In this document: positions 16,720 through 26,067 of the stretch, one piece after another | Layout of the letters: each line of letters begins with the position of its first letter | How positions within the stretch are numbered: the stretch's first letter is position 1 | DNA from: Nocardia crassostreae | Lineage (GTDB): Bacteria; Actinomycetota; Actinomycetes; Mycobacteriales; Mycobacteriaceae | Assembly: GCF_001613405.1 (NCBI RefSeq) | Contig: NZ_BDCH01000015.1 | Location: 62,001-126,000 of the forward strand | Direction of reading: 5' to 3' | DNA: 64,000 bases | Position numbers and translations under genes: made by a program | Notes under the pieces: generated by a model | Databases searched by the model: none | Seen by the model: only the letters and a program-made list of their open reading frames with translations | What the model was told of the DNA's origin: nothing

Positions 16720-17922
16720 ATGGTATTCCGACGGTGGTGGCAGCGGTTTTCGAGACATCCGCTCGAGCACAAGCTGGTCGTCAGATCGGCGGGGCGCGGA
16801 CTGGTGGCCGTGATCGCGACGGTGATCACGCTGTGCCTGATGAGCTTCGCGGGCAGATTCGAGGACACCGCGCGGGTGACCGTGGCGGCGCCCCGCAGCG
16901 GTCTGGTGCTGAATCCGGATGCCAAGGTGAAAGTCCGCGGGGTGGAGATCGGGCGGGTGGCCGCCGTCGAGAACACCGCGACCGGTGCGCTGGTCGTGCT
17001 GGATATCGATCCGGAGTCATTGAAGCTGGTGCCCGCCAATGTCTCCGTGGACATCCATTCGAGCACGGTGTTCGGCGCGAAGTACATCGACTTCACCGTG
17101 CCCGCGCAGCCGTCCCGGGAGTCCTTGAAACCCGGTGCGGTAATTCCGGTTTCGAATGTGATCGTGGAGTTCAACACGCTTTTCCAGCATCTTTCGGATG
17201 TCCTCGTGCAGGTCGAGCCCGAAAAGCTCAATGCCACCCTGCAAGCCATCGGCGCGGCGCTGGAGGGCCGCGGCGACCGACTGGGCGGGCTCCTGGTCGA
17301 CAGCGACACCGTGCTGCGCGAGCTCAACCCTGCCCTGCCCGCCCTGCGGCACGACTTGCGATCCACGACCGCGGTTACGGGCTTGTACAGCGATACCCTC
17401 CCGAACCTGTTGCGCACCAACGACAATGCCGCCGTCACCGCCGCCGCACTGGTCGATTCCCAGCCGCGTATCGATGCCCTGCTGGCCAACCTTATCGGCC
17501 TGGCCGATACCGCCACGCCGATTCTCGCCGAGACCGAATCACCGCTCGTCGAAGCCTTGCGCCTGCTGCGCCCGACTTCGGAAACCCTCCACGAGTACCG
17601 CTCGGCCGTCAACTGCACCATCGCGGGCCTCGGCACGAACATGCCACTCATCGCCTACCTCTTCGGCGGCGGCCCCGATGCCGCGGTCTTCTTCAACGCC
17701 AGCCTGATGCCCGCCGGAGAGCCCTACCACTACCCCGAGGACCTCCCGAAGGTGAACGCCACCGGCGGCCCGCACTGCGAAGGCGTCCTCGACCACGTCC
17801 CCGGCACCGAAGCCGATTACCTCGTCACCGACACCTCGGCAGGCCATGTCTGGCATCCGCAAACCGAGCCCAAACCCGTCGCCGGTACCGTCTTCGAACT
17901 GCTCTATCCCGTCCGACGCTGA
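16720..17922 (+). CDS. Orphan MCE-family protein
   Basis: 400 aa from ATG 16720 (ATG 16693 also possible). A membrane helix near residues 26-44 (GLVAVIATVITLCLMSFAG) is followed by the MCE/MlaD domain: PDAKVKVRGVEIGRVAAV and VFGAKYIDF. A helical Mce C-terminal region and a compact end follow. Mce proteins form periplasmic lipid-transport channels, usually from six-gene operons with YrbE permeases. Here no yrbE or other mce gene is adjacent, so it may be a stand-alone or accessory subunit. Confidence 0.88.
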   Translation: MVFRRWWQRFSRHPLEHKLVVRSAGRGLVAVIATVITLCLMSFAGRFEDTARVTVAAPRSGLVLNPDAKVKVRGVEIGRVAAVENTATGALVVLDIDPESLKLVPANVSVDIHSSTVFGAKYIDFTVPAQPSRESLKPGAVIPVSNVIVEFNTLFQHLSDVLVQVEPEKLNATLQAIGAALEGRGDRLGGLLVDSDTVLRELNPALPALRHDLRSTTAVTGLYSDTLPNLLRTNDNAAVTAAALVDSQPRIDALLANLIGLADTATPILAETESPLVEALRLLRPTSETLHEYRSAVNCTIAGLGTNMPLIAYLFGGGPDAAVFFNASLMPAGEPYHYPEDLPKVNATGGPHCEGVLDHVPGTEADYLVTDTSAGHVWHPQTEPKPVAGTVFELLYPVRR

Positions 17923-17979
17923 AGAGCAGGTGGATACCAAGGGAATAAGTTCAACTGCCCAGTGTGTTTCAGATCGAAT

Positions 17980-18189
17980 CTAAAGGTCGAAATCACCCGC
18001 CGCCAAAGCGTTCACGAACCCGTCCCACACCGATCCATCGAAGATCAGGATCGGGCTCGCTCCGCCGAGTTTGGAGTCACGCACGCCGACCTTTCCGCCG
18101 CGCAGATGTGCTGCTTCCACGCATTCGCCGCCCGAACTGGTGCTACGGCTGGACTTGAACCACTGGTATCCGTACAGGTCGATCTTCAC
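17980..18189 (-). CDS. DUF397 domain protein
   Basis: 69 aa from GTG 18189, which overlaps the stop of the XRE regulator (GTGA). It has the DUF397 signature WFKSSRSTSSGGECVEAA followed by VRDSKLGG and the C-terminal helix WDGFVNAL. DUF397 proteins are partners of DUF5753 XRE regulators in actinomycetes and are often antitoxin-like or developmental. The overlap supports that pairing here. Confidence 0.9.
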   Translation of the reverse strand: MKIDLYGYQWFKSSRSTSSGGECVEAAHLRGGKVGVRDSKLGGASPILIFDGSVWDGFVNALAAGDFDL

Positions 18190-19061
18190 TCGCCGTACTC
18201 CTTGGCTATCGACAGCACGAGCTGCCTGCTTGCGTCCTCGCTCAACGCTACCCGGCTGATCTCGGCCAACGCCTCTCGATACCGCTTCACCTCGCCCTCG
18301 CGTTCGAGGTAGAGATCGCCCGCATATCCTTCCACGAAGACTACCGGCGGTTCGATCAATCCGGTCGACGGCAGTTTCGGAAACTCCAGCAGCACAAACG
18401 ATCCCACGAGAGAGCCGAGATGTCCGGGTGACTCGAAGGGGACCACACGGACCGATACGTTCGGCTTGGTTCCGTCTTCGGCAAGCCTCCGAAGTTGGTC
18501 TGCCATCACCCCTGGACCGCCGATCCGATCGCGAAGAACGGATTCCGAGAGAATGACATCGACTGTATATCCCGTGTCCCGTATGCGAGCCTGGCGTCCA
18601 ACTGCCATGTCCAATCGCTTGTTCACCTGGTCCGGTGGCATGCCAGGCGATTCCGTCCAGGTGATCGCACGACGGTATTCGACGGTTTGCAGCAGGCCGG
18701 GAACCACAGTGACTCGCCAGGCCGAGTACTTGCGGGCCGCCTGCTCGAGCCCCATGTAGTGGTCGAAACCCGGATTCATCTCGTCCGCGTACGCACGCCA
18801 CCAGTTCTTCTGCGACGAGGAAAGCTCCTGGGCCAGCCCGATGAGCACCCGGCGCTCATCGTCGCCGACCCCGTACGCATCCGCCAAGGCATTGATCCAC
18901 AGTTGCGGCACTTTGGATTTGACCCCGTCCTGGACCCGCCCGAGGGTCTGCTGCGAGGTTTCCACGACCTGGGCCGCGGCGTACACGGTCAATCCGGCGC
19001 GCTTGCGGTACTGGGCCAGCAGCCGTCCGAGTGCCCTGCTCGCGAGGGTCGATCCAGCCAT
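18186..19061 (-). CDS. XRE-family regulator with DUF5753 sensor domain
   Basis: 291 aa. HTH_31-type helix-turn-helix in residues 8-60 (RALGRLLAQYRKRAGLTVYA, then AAQVVETSQQTLGRVQDG), then the DUF5753 domain (about 90-285) starting with YMGLEQAARKYSAWRVTVVP and VPGLLQT. Forms an operon with the overlapping DUF397 gene, as in the whiJ-type loci of Streptomyces. Target genes unknown. ATG 19061 has GAGG upstream. Confidence 0.93.
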   Translation of the reverse strand: MAGSTLASRALGRLLAQYRKRAGLTVYAAAQVVETSQQTLGRVQDGVKSKVPQLWINALADAYGVGDDERRVLIGLAQELSSSQKNWWRAYADEMNPGFDHYMGLEQAARKYSAWRVTVVPGLLQTVEYRRAITWTESPGMPPDQVNKRLDMAVGRQARIRDTGYTVDVILSESVLRDRIGGPGVMADQLRRLAEDGTKPNVSVRVVPFESPGHLGSLVGSFVLLEFPKLPSTGLIEPPVVFVEGYAGDLYLEREGEVKRYREALAEISRVALSEDASRQLVLSIAKEYGE

Positions 19062-19232
19062 TCTCTTAGCCTCACTACCGAAGGGGCCGAAATTTGGAAC
19101 CAGCCGTTCTGAAAGCCTGGGACTTACTACGCGTTTTCCTCACCGCGGAACCCCCACCCACCCCGGGGCGGGCGTACTTCTGTAGCCAGCCCGGTGGCCA
19201 TCGGGTGTTCCCCTTCGAACCAGGTAGGCATT

Positions 19233-19430
19233 GTGAGCCCTTATGTGAGCCACGAAGTTCCGGACTATCCGATCATGAACCTCGATGCCGCCGAGCACGG
19301 GCTGAAGCTCCACGAGAACTGTGATGACAAGTGTGAGCCCAAAGGCTACTTCACACAGCTGATTCCGACGTTGCGGAAGTCCGGTCGCTGTACGAACCTG
19401 CGCGGCACCTGGAATATCTGGTCGCGTTGA
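19233..19430 (+). CDS. Small hypothetical protein
   Basis: 65 aa from GTG 19233, with AGGTAGG 5 bp upstream. The segment DAAEHGLKLHENC followed by DDKCEP gives a His/Cys pattern (AEHG...H..C...C) that I associate with small actinobacterial proteins of unknown role. No domain assigned. It is divergent from the XRE regulator with about 170 bp between, so it could be under that regulator's control. Coding status is moderate only. Confidence 0.45.
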   Translation: MSPYVSHEVPDYPIMNLDAAEHGLKLHENCDDKCEPKGYFTQLIPTLRKSGRCTNLRGTWNIWSR

Positions 19431-19455
19431 CCGGCCGTGGATCCCGCGCTCCGGG

Positions 19456-20190
19456 TCATCTCAGTCGGCGTGCCCGGGATTTGCCGGGGCGCAGCGTCAG
19501 CAACCGGGCGGCGGCCGCGTCGAGGAACAACTCCAGGGCGTAATCGTAGGAGTTACGGCGCATTTCGGGCTGCAGCAGCGTGGCGACGGCGGTCAGATTC
19601 GGATGGGTGTCGGCGGGGAGCGCCGGATAGGTCTCGTCCCAGATCGCGTAGTCGGCCTGTTTTGCGTCCGGCGGCAGCGCCGCCCAGCAGGCGTGCTGGG
19701 CGGCATAGGCCATGCCCTGTTCGACCAGTACGTGATATAGGCGCACGGCCTCGCCGTCCGGAAAGCCCGCGCCGCGTAGCACTCCCAGAATGGTGTCGAT
19801 GGAGGCGGCCTCGTGCCTGCGGCCGGTGGTGCGGTACATGATGAGCAGCGCGACCTGGGGGCAATCGAGATAGCTGTCGCGTATGCGGAGGCCGATGGCG
19901 CGCAGATCCGCGCGCCAATCGCCCGAGGGCGTCCAGCCCGCGTTCGCGCGGCCGATGAGCTGATCGGCCATGGCGAGCAGGAGATCGTCGGTGCCGGTGA
20001 AGTAGCGGTAGAGCGCGGTCGGGTCCGCACCCAGCGCCGCGCCCAGGCGGCGGACCGAAAGGCCGCCCGCACCATGCTCTTTCATCAGGCGCAGTGCGGT
20101 GTCGACGATCAACTCCTCGGAAAGGATGGCTCCCTGTTTGCTGGGGCGGCGTCGACGGCGGGGAGCGCCGGGGCTGCGTTGGTCGGTCAT
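19456..20190 (-). CDS. TetR-family regulator
   Basis: 244 aa from ATG 20190 (AAGGTG 8 bp upstream). The N-terminal HTH includes IVDTALRLMKEHGAGGLSVR and RLGAALGADPTALYRYF. The C-terminal domain is of the TetR_C type. It is divergent from the APC permease at 20283; the region between contains a GTCAA-N5-TTGAC operator (20205-20219). It most likely represses the permease/amidohydrolase operon and itself. Ligand unknown. Confidence 0.92.
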   Translation of the reverse strand: MTDQRSPGAPRRRRRPSKQGAILSEELIVDTALRLMKEHGAGGLSVRRLGAALGADPTALYRYFTGTDDLLLAMADQLIGRANAGWTPSGDWRADLRAIGLRIRDSYLDCPQVALLIMYRTTGRRHEAASIDTILGVLRGAGFPDGEAVRLYHVLVEQGMAYAAQHACWAALPPDAKQADYAIWDETYPALPADTHPNLTAVATLLQPEMRRNSYDYALELFLDAAAARLLTLRPGKSRARRLR

Positions 20191-20204
20191 GCGGGGCACC
20201 TTAT

Positions 20205-20219
20205 GTCAACAGTATTGAC
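20205..20219. promoter_or_regulatory. TetR operator
   Basis: GTCAACAGTATTGAC: arms GTCAA and TTGAC with a 5-bp centre, placed between the divergent TetR gene and the APC permease. Binding should control both directions. Confidence 0.55.
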
Positions 20220-20282
20220 CTAAAGATACGTCGGCATTTCTCATGTGCTAACCGAAACGGCAATATCCGGAAGTTGAAGCTC

Positions 20283-21797
20283 ATGGCGACAGATATGCGA
20301 AGATCCCTCGGCGTACTCGACAACGTCGTGATCGCCGCCTCAACCACCGCGGTGACCACCAGTATCGGAATCGGGCTCGGGCTCACCGCCGCCATTGTCG
20401 GGCTGCATCTGCCGATCATCATGGCGCTGGCCATTGTTCCGGTGGCGTGCATCGCGGGCGCGTATGCCCGGCTGAATCGGGTCGAACCCAATGCGGGCAG
20501 CACCTATGTGTGGGTGGGGCGGTCGTTGAATCCCTGGCTCGGATTTCTGTGCGGCTGGGTGATGACCTTCAGCATGGTGCTGTTCCTCGCCTACACCACC
20601 ACCGTCACCGGGTCGGCGCTGCTGGCGCTGGCGGGACAGATTGGGCTGGAGCGGATCGGCGGGCTGGAGCTGCTGCCGGAATCGACCTTGCAATCGACGC
20701 TTGTCGGCCTGGCGTTGCTGGTGGCGGCCGTGCTCACCGCGGCCGTGGGCGTGGGCCTGGCCGCGAAGTTTCAGCGTGTGCTGCTCGTCTTCGAATACCT
20801 TGTGCTGCTGGGGTTCTGCGGTTACGGCCTGGTCGCGGGGTCGCAGCCGTTCAGCTTGGACTGGCTGAATCCATTCGATATCCCGTCGGCCGCGGCGTTC
20901 GCGCAGGGCATGGTGACGGCGGTCTTCTGCTACTGGGGTTTCGATGCCGCCTTCAGCATGAGCGAGGAGTGCCACGACAGCCGCACCGCAGGGCGGGCGG
21001 GGGCGACCACGATGCTGCTCGCCCTGGGACTGTTCCTGATGGCCTCCTTCGCATTCCAGCGCGTACTGCCGTTCGACGAGCTGGCGGGACACGGCGCGGA
21101 AGGGCTGGTGTACTTCGGTGAGGCGCTGGCGACGTCGCCGTTGACGCTGTTGCCGATGATCGCGTTGACCTTCTCCACCGTGGCCTCGCTGCAGGCCGGT
21201 GTACTGCCCACGGTGCGCGGCATGTTCGCCATGAGCCGGGACCGCACGCTGGGTCCGGTATGGTCGCGCGTGCATCCCCGGTACGGCACCCCGGCCGCGG
21301 GCACGCTGGCGCTCGGTGGGCTCGGGCTGCTGGTTTGCGTTGTGGCCCTGGCGATTCCGACGGTTCCCGACCTGATCAACGCGACGGTGAGCGCCATCGG
21401 CATCATTGTCGCCCTCTATTACGGATCGACGGCGCTCGCGGCGGCCGCCCGATTCCGCGGCCTGGTGCGCACGACCCCGCGCGCGGCGCTGACGGCGGTG
21501 GTCCTGCCGGTTCTCGGCGCGGCCATGCTCTTCGCGCTCGCCGGGTACCTGTGCTGGACGTATTGGACCAGCGCCGACCACTACGAGGTCGCGGCGGAGA
21601 ACGGCTGGTTCGTGCTGTCGGTGCCCGCATTCATGGTGCTGTCCGGTCTCGCGGTCGGCGCTTGGGCCAAATGGGTCCGCAAATCCCCGTACTTCGCGCG
21701 CCCCGCGCGCGGAACCCTGGTCGCGGGCGAGCCAGGCACAATCGAATCGTCGCCCACCGCGGAGTTGCCCCCCACCACCGTTGTCAGGAGTAACTGA
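20283..21797 (+). CDS. APC-superfamily amino acid/amine permease
   Basis: 504 aa from ATG 20283, about twelve membrane helices. The N-terminal half has the APC pattern: ITAAIVG-like helix 1, then ARLNRVEPNAGSTYVWVGRS, which matches the conserved G/AGS-Y motif before helix 3. FSMSEECHDSRTAGRAG matches the conserved loop after helix 6. It is followed directly by the amidohydrolase gene (stop TGA, then ATG at 21798), so the permease likely imports a substrate for that hydrolase. TetR control is expected. Confidence 0.9.
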   Translation: MATDMRRSLGVLDNVVIAASTTAVTTSIGIGLGLTAAIVGLHLPIIMALAIVPVACIAGAYARLNRVEPNAGSTYVWVGRSLNPWLGFLCGWVMTFSMVLFLAYTTTVTGSALLALAGQIGLERIGGLELLPESTLQSTLVGLALLVAAVLTAAVGVGLAAKFQRVLLVFEYLVLLGFCGYGLVAGSQPFSLDWLNPFDIPSAAAFAQGMVTAVFCYWGFDAAFSMSEECHDSRTAGRAGATTMLLALGLFLMASFAFQRVLPFDELAGHGAEGLVYFGEALATSPLTLLPMIALTFSTVASLQAGVLPTVRGMFAMSRDRTLGPVWSRVHPRYGTPAAGTLALGGLGLLVCVVALAIPTVPDLINATVSAIGIIVALYYGSTALAAAARFRGLVRTTPRAALTAVVLPVLGAAMLFALAGYLCWTYWTSADHYEVAAENGWFVLSVPAFMVLSGLAVGAWAKWVRKSPYFARPARGTLVAGEPGTIESSPTAELPPTTVVRSN

Positions 21798-23415
21798 ATG
21801 TCCTACGCCGATCTCGTCTTCACCGGCGGCAGCGTGCTCACCATGGATTCGGCCCGTACCCGCGCCACGGCGCTCGCGGTCACCGGCGACCGTATTGCCG
21901 CGGTGGGGCATGCCGAGGTGCGCGAATACATCGGGCCCGCGACGGAAGTCGTGGATCTGGCCGGGCGCGCCCTGCTGCCTGGGTTCCAGGACGCCCACGT
22001 GCACGCCGCCTCGGCGGGCATCGAAATGGGCGAATGCGATCTCACCGGGACCACCGATCTCGGCGAGTACCTGCGCCGGATCGCCGCCTATGCCGCGGCG
22101 CATCCGGAGCGGGAATGGATCACCGGCAGCGGCTGGTCGATGGAGAGCTTTCCGGGCGGCATCCCGACCCGGCAGCAGCTCGACGCCGTGGTCGGCGACC
22201 GCCCGGTCTATCTGGTGAACCGCGACCATCACGGTGCGTGGGCCAATACCCGCGCGCTCGACCTGGCCGGTCTCACCGCCGATACGCCCGATCCGAGCGA
22301 CGGCCGCATCGAACGCGAGACCGATGGCGCACCGGTCGGCATGCTCCAGGAGGGAGCCATGCACCTGGTCGAGCGCATCGTCCCGCCGATCACGCCCGAG
22401 GAGCGCCTCGCCGGGCTCCTGCGCGCGCAGACGCGCCTGCATTCCCTGGGTATCACCGCCTGGCAGGAGGCCATCGTCACCGCCGACGGCGGCCCCATGG
22501 ACCACGCCGCCACCTACCACACCGCCGCCGCCCGCGGCCTGCTCACCGCCCGCGTGGTCGGCGCGCAATGGTGGGACCGCGACCACGACGCCGAGCGGAT
22601 CACCGCAATGCTGCTGCGCCGCAAGGAATTCAGCGCCGGACGTTTCCGCCTGGACACCGTCAAGATCATGCAGGACGGCGTGGCCGAGAACTTCACCGCC
22701 GCCATGACCGAGCCCTACAAGGACCACAAAGGCTGCTGCACCACCAACAGCGGCCTCAGCTTCGTCGACCCGGAAGCCCTGCGCGACTACGTCACCGAAC
22801 TCGACACCCACGACTTCCAAGTCCACTTCCACGCCCTCGGCGACCGCGCCGTTCGGGAAGCCCTGAACGCCGTCGAAGCCGCCCTGCACGCCAATGGCCA
22901 ACGCGGCAACCGCCACCACCTGGCCCACCTGCAAGTCATGCACCCCAACGACATCCACCGCTTCTACCCCCTCGGCGCGACCGCCAACCTCCAACCCCTC
23001 TGGGCCGCCCACGAACCCCAACTCGACGACCTCACCCTCCCCTTCCTGGGCGGCAACCTAGCCGACCACCAATACCTCTTCGGCGACCTCCTCCGCGCCG
23101 GAGCCACCCTGTGCTGCGGCAGCGACTGGCCCGTCAGCGACCCCAACCCCCTCGCAGGCATCCACGTAGCCGTCAACCGCATCCACCCCAACTCCCCCCT
23201 CCCCCCACCAACGCCTCGACCTAATGACCGCCCTCGCGGCCTACACAGCAGGCTCCGCCCACATCAACCACCTAGACGACACGGGCAGCCTGCGCCCCGG
23301 AAACCTGGCCGATCTCATTGTCCTGGACCAGGATCCGTTCCAGATCGCCCCCACCGACATCGCCACCCTCACCGTAACCCAAACCTACGTAGGCGGCACC
23401 CGCGTATTCGGCTGA
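21798..23415 (+). pseudogene. YtcJ-type amidohydrolase with a C-run frameshift
   Basis: It reads as one amidohydrolase-3 family protein of about 538 aa if one base is removed in the two 6-C runs at 23193-23206. The first frame covers residues 1-465: metal motif FQDAHVHAASAG, then VNRDHHGAWANT, HFHALGDRAVREALN, GSDWPVSDPNPLAGIH. The C-terminal 60 residues (LMTALAAYTAGSAHINHLDD, then GNLADLIVLDQDPF) continue in the next frame. The lesion removes the barrel-closing end. Replication slippage or a sequencing error in the homopolymer are equally possible. It is in an operon with the APC permease; substrate unknown. Confidence 0.85.
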
Positions 23416-23426
23416 TTCCCCCCGCA

Positions 23427-23476
23427 CCTGATTTCGAGTCAGGCAGATAGGGGTTCAAATCCTCTCGAGGGCTCCA
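23427..23476 (+). tRNA. 3'-half tRNA fragment (possible att remnant)
   Basis: Fits a tRNA from anticodon stem to CCA. Anticodon stem CCTGA/TCAGG encloses loop TTTCGAG (anticodon TCG if canonical). A 5-base variable loop follows, then T-arm AGGGG-TTCAAAT-CCTCT, acceptor 3' strand CGAGGGC, T, CCA. No acceptor 5' strand or D-arm is present; the preceding bases are the amidohydrolase end. Such 3' halves mark the distal end of elements integrated in tRNA genes. Not a functional tRNA as seen. Confidence 0.5.
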
Positions 23477-23485
23477 TCACTCGGT

Positions 23486-24541
23486 TCAGAGCAGCCAGGG
23501 ATTGGGGGCGCAGGTCACGTCGGGGTGGGCAATCGGGTCGAGGGCGTTCAACACGATGGACACCGCTTTGGGTGAGAAGAGCATCGAGTTGTGGTCGGAG
23601 ATGTCTTCCGGGCAACCGTCTTGCAGGACAATGTTATTCACGGTGGCGCCGGGTCCGGCCGTTAAGAAGGTCTGGTCGAAGGGAGCGGAGACCTCGTCGT
23701 AGCGGTCGCCCACAATTGTGTAGTCCACGCCGGGCACGGTATCGCCGCCCTCGTTCAGCCTCGTGATCACCGGCGAGTCGTATACCTGCTGGATCGCGGC
23801 CACGCCGAACGCCTGCATGAACGGCACGTGCAGATCGACGACCCCGGGCGGCAGCTGGCTCTGGATGGCCAGGATGAGCGTGCCGATGCTGTCGAGCGAG
23901 GTGCCGTGATTGGTGGCGCCGAACGTAATGAGGTGCTTCACCTTGTTCCGCGCGGGATCGTCCGGGTTCGCGCCGCCCTCGAACTTCAAGTACGAACGCG
24001 CCTCCAGACCTCCCTGGGAATGCGCGACCATATCCACCTGATCAGCGCCGGTGACGGCGAGCACCTTGTCGACAAAGGCCACGACCTGTTTGGTCGACTC
24101 CCCGATATCGCCGGTGGCGCCGGGCAGGATTGCGTCGAGTCCGGGGCCGGGGACATTGGGACGGCCGAAGTTGAAGGTGAATACGCAATAGCCCGCGCGT
24201 GCGAGTTGCGGGGACATCGACGAATAGGCGGCAAAGGCATTGGCCCACGTTCCGTGCACGAGAACCACAGGGCGAGGGTGAGCGTCGTCGGGCTTACAAC
24301 CCCAGTCGTTGGCACCCTGCGGCGCGACATCCGGATTGAAGAACCCGTAGGCGACGGCGGCCGCCTCGTCCGGCAGCTCCGGGCCGTATCCGACGGTCTC
24401 GGCGGAATGGGACCCGGCGTAGCCCGGTGGCACCAGTGGCGGATTCGGTACGGGCTCCGCCACCGCCGCGGTGGAATTCAGGCCGAGCGCAACCAGCGCG
24501 GTTGCGGTGATCACCGCCGTGTGGAGGATGATTCGCTTCAT
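23486..24541 (-). CDS. Secreted lipase/esterase (alpha/beta-hydrolase)
   Basis: 351 aa. Residues 1-28 are a signal peptide ending AVA before EPVPNPP. The fold carries the oxyanion stretch VVLVHGTWANAF (about 92-103), nucleophile Ser175 in VAHSQGG and a C-terminal His in ISDHNSMLF. It matches the actinobacterial EstA/LipA-like triacylglycerol lipase or cutinase-like secreted group. It probably hydrolyses lipids outside the cell. It is divergent from the GlxA-type regulator. Confidence 0.9.
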   Translation of the reverse strand: MKRIILHTAVITATALVALGLNSTAAVAEPVPNPPLVPPGYAGSHSAETVGYGPELPDEAAAVAYGFFNPDVAPQGANDWGCKPDDAHPRPVVLVHGTWANAFAAYSSMSPQLARAGYCVFTFNFGRPNVPGPGLDAILPGATGDIGESTKQVVAFVDKVLAVTGADQVDMVAHSQGGLEARSYLKFEGGANPDDPARNKVKHLITFGATNHGTSLDSIGTLILAIQSQLPPGVVDLHVPFMQAFGVAAIQQVYDSPVITRLNEGGDTVPGVDYTIVGDRYDEVSAPFDQTFLTAGPGATVNNIVLQDGCPEDISDHNSMLFSPKAVSIVLNALDPIAHPDVTCAPNPWLL

Positions 24542-24584
24542 TTCGCACTCCCTTCCTGTGGTTCGGTCCAGCAGCTAGTCAATT

Positions 24585-24598
24585 GCCCAATAGTGGGC
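24585..24598. promoter_or_regulatory. Inverted repeat between lipase and GlxA-type gene
   Basis: GCCCAATAGTGGGC, arms GCCCA and TGGGC around ATAG, in the divergent intergenic region. A possible operator; no direct evidence for the binding protein. Confidence 0.35.
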
Positions 24599-24653
24599 CT
24601 GCTATGAACGGGCAACCAGAGGCGTGGGCGTCGAAATTCGCTAGGATTGCGAC

Positions 24654-25603
24654 ATGCGGATGGTGGCGATCATCGTCTCGAGCGGCGTTAATGCCTTCGA
24701 CCTGGCCTCAGGTGCTCAGGTCTTCGCAGCCCCGCCTACGAAGTGCGTGTCTGCGGCGGCGAGGCAAGCGCCGTGGCATCCGGACAGCAATGCTTCACCC
24801 TGCAGACCGCATGGCCATTGCAGGCAGTCGAGCAGGCGGACACCGTGATCGTTCCGGGCGCCTCCAGCGTGTTCGATCCGGATCCCCGGCTGATCGACGC
24901 GGTCGGCGCGGCGGCGGCCCGGGGCGCCCGGGTGGCTTCCATCTGTATCGGCGCATTCGTGCTGGCGGCCACCGGTCTGCTGGATGGTCTCCGCGCCACT
25001 ACCCACTGGCTGCACTGCGACGAACTGGCCCAGCGCTATCCGCTCATTGAAGTCGATCCCGCGGTGCTCTTCGTCGACAACGGCACGATCCTCACGTCCG
25101 CCGGAGCCGCGGCCGGTCTGGACATGTGCCTGCATATGATCCGCCGCGACTACGGCTCCGCCGTCGCCACCGAATGCGCGCGCCGCATTGTGCTACCGCC
25201 CCAACGCGACGGCGGCCAAGCCCAATTCATCACCCAGCACAAGCCGCCGCAGGACGCGACAGCGCTCCAGCCCGTGCTGGACTGGCTCGAGCACAACCTG
25301 ACTCGCCCGCTCACCCTGGCCGAAATCGCCGCCAATGCGGGCTCGAGCGTCCGAACTCTCCAGCGCCGCTTCGAAACACAGCTCGGGACAACTGTTCTGC
25401 AGTGGCTCCTGAGCGCCCGGATCCATCGCGCCCAGCATCTACTCGAAACCACCAACCTGCCAATAGATCGCGTCGCGGAGGAATCCGGCTTCGGATCCGC
25501 CGTTTCCCTCCGCCACCACTTCACAAGCCAGGTCGGCACCGCCCCCCGGAACTATCGAAAGACCTTCGGTGATCCGACCCTGTCCGTCCGCACGGCGTCC
25601 TGA
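24654..25603 (+). pseudogene. GlxA-type AraC regulator with N-terminal frameshift
   Basis: Reads as a 316-aa GlxA-family regulator if one base is restored near 24731-24735, where a run of four Cs follows GCAG. The first frame gives RMVAIIVSSGVNAFDLASGA; the second resumes with AYEVRVCGGEASAV. The DJ-1/PfpI-like domain has the nucleophile-elbow-like SICIGAFVLAATG, and two AraC HTH motifs lie in the last 100 residues (LTLAEIAANAGSSVRTLQRR and IDRVAEESGFGSAVSLRHHF). Translation could begin internally at 24743, but the domain would be truncated. The 3' end overlaps the convergent Ddn-like gene by 52 bp. Confidence 0.8.
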
Positions 25604-25980
25604 GCCACGTCGATGCTGAGGAATTCCGGCACCCGGAGCACGTACCGCAGCATGAAGCGAATCACCATCGGCATGGCCGAAGCGGTTTCATCGCGATAGA
25701 CAGCGGGATTCGTCGCCTCGTACCGGTGACCGCGGGCTACGAGCTCCCAGCCGCAGGCGGCGAGAACATTACGGACCCAATCGGATTCGGACCCGTACGT
25801 CAGGGCGATGACATACCCGCCGTCGCGCCGGAAGGCCCAGAGCGGGGTGCGGAAGGTGCGGCCGGATTTGCGGCCGCGGTGGACTATGACCGCCCAGCCC
25901 GGGGCCCAGGGGGCGATGAAGCGGGTGAGCTGGTTGATGCCGTAGCGGTTGGCTTTGGCGACCCAGCGGGGAGTAGGCAT
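25552..25980 (-). CDS. Deazaflavin (F420)-dependent nitroreductase-like protein
   Basis: 142 aa, belonging to the Ddn/AclJ-like split-barrel family. HRGRKSGRTFRTPLWAF (about 34-50) is the conserved cofactor-contact motif, followed by VIALTYGSESDWVRNVLAA. Expected to bind F420 or FMN and carry out redox chemistry, as is usual in mycolic-acid bacteria. It overlaps the preceding convergent gene at its 3' end and is divergent from the TetR gene at 26068. Confidence 0.9.
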   Translation of the reverse strand: MPTPRWVAKANRYGINQLTRFIAPWAPGWAVIVHRGRKSGRTFRTPLWAFRRDGGYVIALTYGSESDWVRNVLAACGWELVARGHRYEATNPAVYRDETASAMPMVIRFMLRYVLRVPEFLSIDVAQDAVRTDRVGSPKVFR

Positions 25981-26067
25981 CGGAAGAACTCCTCAGTTGT
26001 GGAATTTCTGAGGCCAGGTTAGCGCTGCGCGCGTTTGAAAGTCAACGCTCGTAGAATTCCTGGCACT

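Noticed and set aside
20340..23021. A 893-residue minus-strand frame over the APC permease and amidohydrolase
   Set aside because: Antisense of two well-supported genes; no domain.
23427..23476. 3' end of tmRNA
   Set aside because: The anticodon-type stem and short variable loop fit a class I tRNA, and the actinobacterial tmRNA 3' end (GGTTCGATTCCC then CAGCTCCACCA) does not match.
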